A stretch of DNA of 10,047 bases, from NCBI GenBank assembly GCA_947565875.1, contig CANOHR010000026.1, positions 1-10,047 of the forward strand. Direction: 5' to 3'. The notes below the pieces were generated by a model. It ran no database searches, was not told the DNA's origin, and saw nothing but the letters and a program-made list of their open reading frames with translations. This DNA is from an uncultured Pseudoflavonifractor sp. (GTDB lineage: Bacteria > Bacillota > Clostridia > Oscillospirales > Oscillospiraceae). Made by a program: the position numbers and the translations under genes. Below are positions 1 to 4,567 of the stretch, piece after piece; within the stretch, counting starts at the first letter, position 1; each line of letters starts with the position of its first letter.

Positions 1-1
1 A

Positions 2-1672
2 AAAAAGCTCCATAAGTACGACGGAGCCTTCTATTCCAAAATGTCTATGAACGTCAACGGGGACAACGGAGACGACAGCGGGGTACTGAACATCATTGCC
101 GACAACGAGGGGCTGGACTCCGAACTCCACCTGACCCTTAATGGCGGTACGGTGAACATCGAGGCTCAGGACGACGGGATCAATACCAACGAGGACTTCG
201 TCAGCGTCACCACCGTCAATGGCGGGAGCCTTACCGTCAACGCCGGACTGGGCGCGGAGGGGGACGGGATCGACTCCAACGGCTATCTGGTCATCAACGG
301 TGGAACGGTATGGACCATGGCCAACGAGTCCACCCCTGATGGGGGGATCGACGCCGACAGTCCCATCCTTCTCAACGGCGGCAGGGTATCCGCCTTCGGT
401 ACCCGGAACGACGCCGCCGACAGCGCCTCTGGACAGCCCTATATGGAGTTGGCTTTTGCCTCCACCCTCCCGGCGGGAAGTATAGTGACGGTAAAGGACG
501 GGGAGGGAAAGGAACTTTGGACGGCCACCACGGAGAAGAAATGCCAGTCCATTACCCTGACCGCCCCGGAGTTGGCGCTGGATACTCCCTATCAGGTCTA
601 TGCGGACGGAGTCCTCCAGTGCTGGAGCGGCAACAGCTTCGGCATGGGCCGTCCCGGCGGTATGGGAGGAAACCGTCCCCAGGGAATGGAGCCCCCCGAG
701 GGTTTCGTTCCCGGCCAGCGGCCTGATGGAATGGAACGGCCTGACGGTTTTCGGCGACCCGATGGGCAGACCGTAGGGGCCGGACCGAACCCCGATGGCA
801 TGGAGCCGCCCCAAGGTTCTGTCCCCCCTGACGGGACCTTTGGCGGCTTCGGTGGTCCTATGGGAAATCAGCCCCAGACCGACGGCTCCGGCTCCACGGA
901 TTTTATGTTAACTGAAACCGTCAAGTCCTTCTCCGGGGTCTGCGACTCCGATGCCTCCGGCAAGACCCGGGTCTCCTTTACGGTGGAGAGGGTAAGCCGA
1001 GTGGGAAGGGCGACGGTCCTTAAAACGGTTTCCGCCATCACCCCCAGCGTGGAACTGGAGCCCTCCCAGATCCAGGTGACGGTGACCGACGATCCCTCGG
1101 AGAACTATTCCGCCTCCTGTTTTCTCTCCGACGGTCTGGAGGCGGTGAATGCCCTTCTGCCCACGGAAGAGGGCAGCTATACGTTTACGGTAGCGGTGAA
1201 AAGCGGGGTAGAGGGCTATACCGGGGCTGCCCAGATCTCCTTCTCGGTAGGGGTGCTGCCCTTTGTGGACCTGGGGGAGGAGGATGAGGGATATGACGCG
1301 GTGAAGACCCTCTACCGTTTGGGGATCATGACGGGGACAAAGGCGGACGCCTTTTCCCCCTCGGCGGCTGTGACCCGTGTCCAAGCCGTCGCCGTTCTGG
1401 CTCGTCTGGCCGGAGCGGAGGAGAGGGAGACGGAGGCCTTTTTCGACGTACCCTCCGGCGCCTGGTACGCCGGCTATGTGGGCTGGGCTGTGGAGCAGGG
1501 GATCGTAGAGGGGGACGGCCAGGGCCGGTTTCTCCCAGAGGAGACAGTCACCGCCGAACAGATGGAGTGGATGCTGGGACGTTATGCGGAAAATTATGTA
1601 AACTCGAATGAGTTCTCCGGCGAACTCAACAGGCTTCAATTGGCGCAAATGCTGATGGATGTGGTGGAATAA
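2..1672 (+). CDS. SLH-anchored carbohydrate-binding (DUF4353-like) surface protein, 5'-truncated by window edge
   Basis: The reading frame is open from base 2, so the start lies upstream; the first in-window ATG (41) is internal, has no ribosome binding site and sits in continuous domain sequence (DGAFYSKMSMNVNG). Positions to about 420 encode Asp/Asn/Gly-rich repeats such as DDGINTNED, GDGIDSNGYLVINGGTV and DGGIDADSPILLNGG. These are typical of the right-handed beta-helix carbohydrate-binding proteins (DUF4353, Cthe_2159-like) that bind plant polysaccharides and probably calcium. A Gly/Pro/Met-rich linker follows (about 640-870, repeated RPxGMExPxGF units), then a beta-sandwich-like region (about 900-1250). 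The end holds two SLH repeats (about 1260-1420 and 1440-1590; motifs FVDL...AVTRVQAVAVLARL and FFDVP..WYAGYVGWAVEQGIV) and a short remnant resembling half of a third. SLH repeats bind secondary cell wall polymers, so it is probably surface-anchored. The carbohydrate ligand cannot be read from the sequence. Confidence 0.85.
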   Translation, partial: KKLHKYDGAFYSKMSMNVNGDNGDDSGVLNIIADNEGLDSELHLTLNGGTVNIEAQDDGINTNEDFVSVTTVNGGSLTVNAGLGAEGDGIDSNGYLVINGGTVWTMANESTPDGGIDADSPILLNGGRVSAFGTRNDAADSASGQPYMELAFASTLPAGSIVTVKDGEGKELWTATTEKKCQSITLTAPELALDTPYQVYADGVLQCWSGNSFGMGRPGGMGGNRPQGMEPPEGFVPGQRPDGMERPDGFRRPDGQTVGAGPNPDGMEPPQGSVPPDGTFGGFGGPMGNQPQTDGSGSTDFMLTETVKSFSGVCDSDASGKTRVSFTVERVSRVGRATVLKTVSAITPSVELEPSQIQVTVTDDPSENYSASCFLSDGLEAVNALLPTEEGSYTFTVAVKSGVEGYTGAAQISFSVGVLPFVDLGEEDEGYDAVKTLYRLGIMTGTKADAFSPSAAVTRVQAVAVLARLAGAEERETEAFFDVPSGAWYAGYVGWAVEQGIVEGDGQGRFLPEETVTAEQMEWMLGRYAENYVNSNEFSGELNRLQLAQMLMDVVE

Positions 1673-1713
1673 AGGAAAAGGGCCCGTTACAAAATGCGCC
1701 AATTGCACAAAGA

Positions 1714-1826
1714 CCCGTCATTCCGAGAAGAAAGGCCGCCGGTGGCGGCCTTTCTTCGTGGGAATCCGTCCCTTTTTCCTGGGGTACGGATTGCCACGGG
1801 CCCTTTTGGGCCCTCGCAATGACGGG
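1714..1826. repeat. REP/MITE-like palindromic element with two independently folding halves
   Basis: The ends form a 14-bp inverted repeat, CCCGTCATTCCGAG (1714-1727) against CTCGCAATGACGGG (1813-1826), with one mismatch. A second inverted pair lies inside it: CGTGGGAATCCGT (1757-1769) and ACGGATTGCCACG (1786-1798), also with one mismatch. Each half also folds alone. On the left ATTCC (1720-1724) pairs with GGAAT (1761-1765) around a 14-bp hairpin. On the right ATTGC (1790-1794) pairs with GCAAT (1816-1820) around GGGCCC-TTTT-GGGCCC. The one base that breaks each long-range repeat is compensated within its own half. GTCATTGCGAG...GGCAATC-type repeats are common dispersed non-coding elements in bacteria; no transposase is present here. 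Copy number cannot be judged from one window. Confidence 0.7.
1727..1757 (+). terminator. Hairpin terminator after the SLH protein gene
   Basis: A perfect 14-bp stem GAAGAAAGGCCGCC (1727-1740) / GGCGGCCTTTCTTC (1744-1757) with loop GGT starts 54 bases past the stop codon. The 3' arm ends in TTTCTTC, so the U-rich part lies in the stem itself. It is also the inner hairpin of the left half of the palindromic repeat, so the element may have been co-opted as a terminator. Because of its symmetry it could act on either strand, including on the convergent Rrf2 transcript. Confidence 0.6.
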
Positions 1827-1874
1827 CTATGTACATAACAGAGATTTTATAGCGGGTCCATATACTTCAGGAGC

Positions 1875-2297
1875 TTACTCCTGCTGCTTTTTGTGGTAGC
1901 GCTCCACCAGGTCCGCCAGGGTGGTATGATCCACCACGGAGGATACCGCCGCTGCGATCTCCTCCCAGATCTCCTGGGTCACACACTGCTCCGCCCGACA
2001 GCAGCAGCTCTTGGCCTCGGCGCAGATGACGGGGACCAGGCTGCCCTCCAGTACCCGAAGGATCTCCCCTACGGTGTATTCCTCCGGTGGTCTCGTCAGC
2101 AGATAGCCGCCTCCCGCACCCCGGACGCTGCGGACCAGGCCTGCCCGGCCCAGGGGGGTAATGATCTGCTCCAGATATTTATCCGAGATGTCCTGCCGCT
2201 GAGCTACATCTCGGAGGGAAACAGGCGCCTCTCCGCCGGTAAGGGCGATATCCAGCATGAGCCGAAGGGCATAGCGGCCCTTGGTGGAAATTTTCAT
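1875..2297 (-). CDS. Rrf2-family transcriptional regulator (IscR-like cysteine cluster)
   Basis: A 140-aa protein of usual Rrf2 length. The N-terminus MKISTKGRYALRLMLDIA and the winged helix segment (about residues 25-70: SLRDVAQRQDISDKYLEQII..LGRAGLVRSVRGAGGGYLL) are canonical. Cysteines at 92, 98, 99, 100 and 105, followed by Trp111, occupy the region where IscR holds its [2Fe-2S] cluster (Cys92, Cys98, Cys104, with a His). An iron-sulfur, redox or cysteine-related sensing role is therefore plausible but not shown. The start at 2297 is set by an ideal AGGAGG (2305-2310) 7 bases upstream. The gene diverges from the aroF-tyrA operon and no cysteine or Fe-S cluster assembly genes are nearby, so its targets are unknown. 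A palindrome TGAAATTTCA overlaps its own promoter. Confidence 0.9.
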   Translation of the reverse strand: MKISTKGRYALRLMLDIALTGGEAPVSLRDVAQRQDISDKYLEQIITPLGRAGLVRSVRGAGGGYLLTRPPEEYTVGEILRVLEGSLVPVICAEAKSCCCRAEQCVTQEIWEEIAAAVSSVVDHTTLADLVERYHKKQQE

Positions 2298-2338
2298 GGG
2301 GGGACCTCCTGATCGAACAGAGTAAGTGGGTTTTCTAT

Positions 2339-2366
2339 ATCATACCATATTTCTCTGAAATTTCAA
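2339..2366 (-). promoter_or_regulatory. Predicted promoter of the Rrf2 gene with overlapping palindrome
   Basis: On the minus strand, TTGAAA (2361-2366) and TATGAT (2339-2344) are separated by 16 bases, about 40 bases upstream of the Rrf2 start. The 10-bp perfect palindrome TGAAATTTCA (2356-2365) covers the -35 box. Rrf2 proteins often repress their own genes from such AT-rich sites, so this may be an autoregulatory operator; that step is inference. Confidence 0.5.
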
Positions 2367-2377
2367 GAAAATTTCCC

Positions 2378-2406
2378 TTGACTTTCACACCAAAAAGTGC
2401 TAAAGT
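2378..2406 (+). promoter_or_regulatory. Predicted promoter of the aroF-tyrA operon
   Basis: TTGACT (2378-2383), an exact 17-base spacer and TAAAGT (2401-2406) give a good housekeeping sigma promoter. Transcription would begin near 2413, just upstream of the leader peptide start at 2430. Its -35 box lies 12 bases from that of the divergent Rrf2 promoter, so a regulator binding there could affect both genes. Confidence 0.6.
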
Positions 2407-2429
2407 AACCCCAGAAAGCAGGTGTAGCC

Positions 2430-2495
2430 ATGAAAAAGCAAAGCCGGAATGGGTATTACTCCTATTACCGCTATTGGGATAGCGGTCTTTTGTAA
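2430..2495 (+). CDS. Tyrosine-rich leader peptide of the aroF-tyrA attenuator (21 aa)
   Basis: This small ORF begins ATG AAA AAG CAA and ends TTG TAA. Its core is YYSYYRYW: five tyrosines at residues 9, 10, 12, 13 and 15, then Trp16. AGGTG (2420-2424) lies 5 bases before the ATG. It follows the predicted promoter directly and ends 34 bases before an intrinsic terminator that precedes aroF. Leader peptides rich in the pathway's end product are the sensing element of ribosome-stalling attenuators such as trpL and pheL. The stretch of Tyr codons fits sensing of charged tRNA-Tyr, with the Trp codon as a possible minor input. The peptide itself probably has no other function. Confidence 0.8.
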   Translation: MKKQSRNGYYSYYRYWDSGLL

Positions 2496-2562
2496 TGCCC
2501 GGACTGGACCTGCCGAAGCGGTAATATCACGCGGCAGCCCAAGTTGGGCCGCCGCGTTTTTT
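2463..2562 (+). promoter_or_regulatory. Tyrosine attenuator: mutually exclusive RNA hairpins
   Basis: Several pairings compete. (a) ACCGCTAT (2467-2474) with ATAGCGGT (2479-2486): perfect 8-bp stem over the last Tyr codons, loop TGGG being the Trp codon plus one base. (b) TATTACCGCT (2463-2472) with AGCGGTAATA (2517-2526): perfect 10 bp. (c) CTGCCG (2510-2515) with CGGCAG (2532-2537), extendable by TGG (2505-2507) with CCA (2539-2541): an antiterminator occupying the left terminator arm. (d) The terminator at 2530-2562. Proposed logic: when Tyr is ample the ribosome reaches the stop codon, (b) forms, (c) is disfavoured and transcription stops. A ribosome stalled on Tyr codons masks 2463-2472, freeing the region for (c) and readthrough. 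No T-box signature is seen. The pairings are visible in the sequence; the switching order is inference. Confidence 0.7.
2530..2562 (+). terminator. Intrinsic terminator of the aro attenuator
   Basis: CGCGGCAGCCC (2530-2540) pairs with GGGCCGCCGCG (2546-2556) through 10 pairs and one A-C mismatch, with loop AAGTT, followed directly by six T (2557-2562). It sits inside the leader, upstream of the aroF ribosome binding site, so readthrough is required for aroF and tyrA expression. Confidence 0.85.
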
Positions 2563-2593
2563 CATGAAATTCAGGAAAAAGGGGAGAAGAGAT

Positions 2594-3610
2594 ATGGTCG
2601 TCATTATGAAGCAGGGCTTTACCCGTGAGGAGCTGGACCGGGCCATCCGGGAGATGGAAAAGAGCGGCGTGAAGGTGATGATCTCCAAGGGTTCTGAGAC
2701 CACCATCCTGGGCGCCGAGGGCAACGCTGCCGGGATCGACACGGAAAAGATGGAGTCCCTGCCCGGAGTGGAGCGGGTCATGCGGGTCAGCGAACCCTAC
2801 AAGAAGGCAAACCGGAAGTACCACCCGGACGATACGGTGGTGGAGCTTGCCCCCGGAGTCACGGTGGGAGGGAAGAAGCTGCTGGTGGCGGCGGGGCCCT
2901 GCTCGGTGGAGAGCGAGGAGCAGATCACCGGCATTGCCCGGGCGGTGAAGGAGACAGGGGCCCAGGTCCTCCGGGGAGGCGCCTTCAAGCCCCGGACCAG
3001 CCCCTACGCCTTTCAGGGGATGGGATACGACGGCCTGGAGCTTCTGGAGAAGGCCCGGGAGGCTACCGGACTTCCCGTGGTCACCGAGATCATGAATACC
3101 GACGATGTGGATTACTTTGCCCAGCATGTGGACGTGATCCAGGTGGGGGCCCGGAACATGCAGAACTTCGATCTTCTGAAGCGGCTGGGAAAGCTCCAAA
3201 AGCCCATCCTTCTGAAACGGGGACTCTCCTCCACCATTGAGGAATGGCTTATGTCGGCGGAGTATATCCTGGCGGGAGGCAATTCCAACGTGATCCTCTG
3301 CGAGCGGGGGATCCGTACCTTCGAGACCTTTACCCGGAACACCCTGGACCTGTCCGCGGTGCTGGCGGTGAAGCGTCAGAGCCACCTTCCCGTTATGGTG
3401 GACCCCTCCCACGCCAGTGGTCAGGCCTGGATGGTGGAGCGGATGAGTCTGGCGGCCATCGCTGCCGGATGTGATGGGCTTATCATTGAGGTCCATAACG
3501 ACCCCGTCCATGCCCTGTGCGACGGCCAGCAGTCTATTACGCCCGAGCAGTTCCGGGCATTGATGGAAAAGGCGGCCACAGTGGCCGGATGTGTGGGAAG
3601 AGAGGTGTAG
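2594..3610 (+). CDS. aroF: 3-deoxy-7-phosphoheptulonate (DAHP) synthase, type I-beta with N-terminal regulatory domain
   Basis: Cytosolic enzyme condensing phosphoenolpyruvate and erythrose 4-phosphate, the first step of the shikimate pathway. The 338-aa length and N-terminal ferredoxin-like domain (about residues 1-65) match the Thermotoga-type enzyme, which tyrosine inhibits by binding that domain. Barrel motifs are complete: AGPCSVES (Cys103), GAFKPRTSPYAFQG, IQVGARNMQNF, ILLKRG, ERGIRTFE, DPSHASG (His273), IIEVH (Glu299) and DGQQS (Asp310). These four residues are the expected metal ligands. The start is 2594, not the in-frame ATG at 2564, because the family begins MVVIMK, GGGGAG (2581-2586) sits 7 bases upstream, and 2564 directly follows the terminator's T run. 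It is the first structural gene after the Tyr attenuator and lies 4 bases before tyrA. Feedback inhibition by Tyr is inferred from the family. Confidence 0.97.
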   Translation: MVVIMKQGFTREELDRAIREMEKSGVKVMISKGSETTILGAEGNAAGIDTEKMESLPGVERVMRVSEPYKKANRKYHPDDTVVELAPGVTVGGKKLLVAAGPCSVESEEQITGIARAVKETGAQVLRGGAFKPRTSPYAFQGMGYDGLELLEKAREATGLPVVTEIMNTDDVDYFAQHVDVIQVGARNMQNFDLLKRLGKLQKPILLKRGLSSTIEEWLMSAEYILAGGNSNVILCERGIRTFETFTRNTLDLSAVLAVKRQSHLPVMVDPSHASGQAWMVERMSLAAIAAGCDGLIIEVHNDPVHALCDGQQSITPEQFRALMEKAATVAGCVGREV

Positions 3611-3614
3611 GGGA

Positions 3615-4472
3615 ATGAAGAAGATCCTGGTTGTAGGCCTGGGCCTCATCGGCGGCTCACTGGCTATGGCGCTCAAGGGCTTTGAGGACTACGAGATCGT
3701 CGGTGCGGCCCGAAGGCAGGCTACAGTGGACTACGCCAATGCCCACGGCGTAGGGGACAGGGCCACCCTGACGCTGGGCGAGGAACTTCCCCAGGCCGAT
3801 GTGACGATCCTGTGCATGGATCCCGATGGGATCGTGGACTTTCTCCGTTCACACAGGGCGGAATTCAAGCCGGGGAGTCTGGTCACCGACGTGTGCGGCG
3901 TAAAGTCGGCTATCATGACCGGGGCGGAATGCCTTCCGGAAGAAGTGGACTTTATCGGCTGCCACCCCATGGCGGGCACGGAATTTTCCGGCATCGAGCA
4001 TGCCTTTGCCGAGATGTTCCAACATTCCCATCTGATCCTTACTCCCCGAGAGACCAGCAGGTTGGAACATATCGCTTTGATGGAGCGCATGGCGCGGTAC
4101 ATAGGCTGCAGGGACGTGGTAAAGACCACCCCCCAGGAGCATGACGCCATTCTGGCCTACACCAGCCAGATGATGCACGTCATTGCCGTCAGCGTCTGCG
4201 ATGATGAGAACCTCTTTACCTGCCGGGGCTTTGAGGGAAGTTCTTTCCGGGGCTGTACCCGTGTGGCGGCGCTGGATGTGGAGCTTTGGACCCAGCTATT
4301 CTCCCTCAATGCTCCTGCCCTTACCATGTGCTTGGACACCCTTTTGGCACACTTGAAGGAGTACCGGGATGTGATCGCCTCTGGGGACCGGGAGAAGCTA
4401 AACGCCAAGCTGGCCCTCTCCGCAGGGAGAAAGCGGGAGATGGACCTGCCTGGCCCGGATCTGCTATCGTAA
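3615..4472 (+). CDS. tyrA: Prephenate dehydrogenase
   Basis: Oxidatively decarboxylates prephenate to 4-hydroxyphenylpyruvate using NAD(P)+, the committed step to tyrosine. The 285-aa protein starts with a Rossmann motif GLGLIGGS (Gly8, Gly10, Gly13), then TDVCGVK (91-97), CHPMAGTEFSG (His117 in the conserved catalytic HPMAG motif), EHD..LAYTSQMMHVIA (about 175-191) and FRGCTRVA (Arg216, expected to contact prephenate). The start at 3615 is preferred over 3591 because MKKILVVGLG begins the fold directly and GAGGTG (3602-3607) lies 7 bases upstream; the site overlaps the end of aroF, so the two are probably translationally coupled. It lacks the C-terminal ACT domain of the roughly 370-aa Bacillus-type TyrA, so tyrosine control may act through aroF inhibition and the attenuator. 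It is the last gene of the operon. Confidence 0.95.
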   Translation: MKKILVVGLGLIGGSLAMALKGFEDYEIVGAARRQATVDYANAHGVGDRATLTLGEELPQADVTILCMDPDGIVDFLRSHRAEFKPGSLVTDVCGVKSAIMTGAECLPEEVDFIGCHPMAGTEFSGIEHAFAEMFQHSHLILTPRETSRLEHIALMERMARYIGCRDVVKTTPQEHDAILAYTSQMMHVIAVSVCDDENLFTCRGFEGSSFRGCTRVAALDVELWTQLFSLNAPALTMCLDTLLAHLKEYRDVIASGDREKLNAKLALSAGRKREMDLPGPDLLS

Positions 4473-4504
4473 AAGGTCCTTGCCAAGAGAAACCAGTAAT
4501 GAAA

Positions 4505-4543
4505 CCAACCGGCCCGGCGGGATCATCCCGCCGGGCCGGTTGG
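4505..4543. terminator. Bidirectional terminator between convergent tyrA and reductase gene
   Basis: A perfect 18-bp stem (4505-4522 with 4526-4543; core CCGGCCCGGCGGGA) and loop TCA. It starts 32 bases after the tyrA stop and 24 bases beyond the stop of the convergent reductase gene. The flank is GAAA on the tyrA side, giving a short T run for the minus-strand transcript; the plus-strand side has no T tract. Confidence 0.7.
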
Positions 4544-4567
4544 CTATGGTAAGGAGGTGGTACGCGT

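Noticed and set aside
908..1708. 266-codon minus-strand frame opposite the SLH protein
   Set aside because: Antisense to recognisable SLH repeats; no ribosome binding site or domain seen.
2298..2593. T-box or other riboswitch upstream of aroF
   Set aside because: No T-box AGGGTGGNACCGCG-type sequence and no long stem I; the Tyr-codon leader and hairpins explain the region better.
2471..3676. 401-codon minus-strand frame opposite aroF
   Set aside because: It covers a complete, motif-rich aroF and has a His/Gly/Leu-rich shadow composition.
4551..4559. AGGAGGTGG-like ribosome binding site on the plus strand after tyrA
   Set aside because: It lies at the 3' end of the convergent reductase gene, and no plausible plus-strand gene follows.
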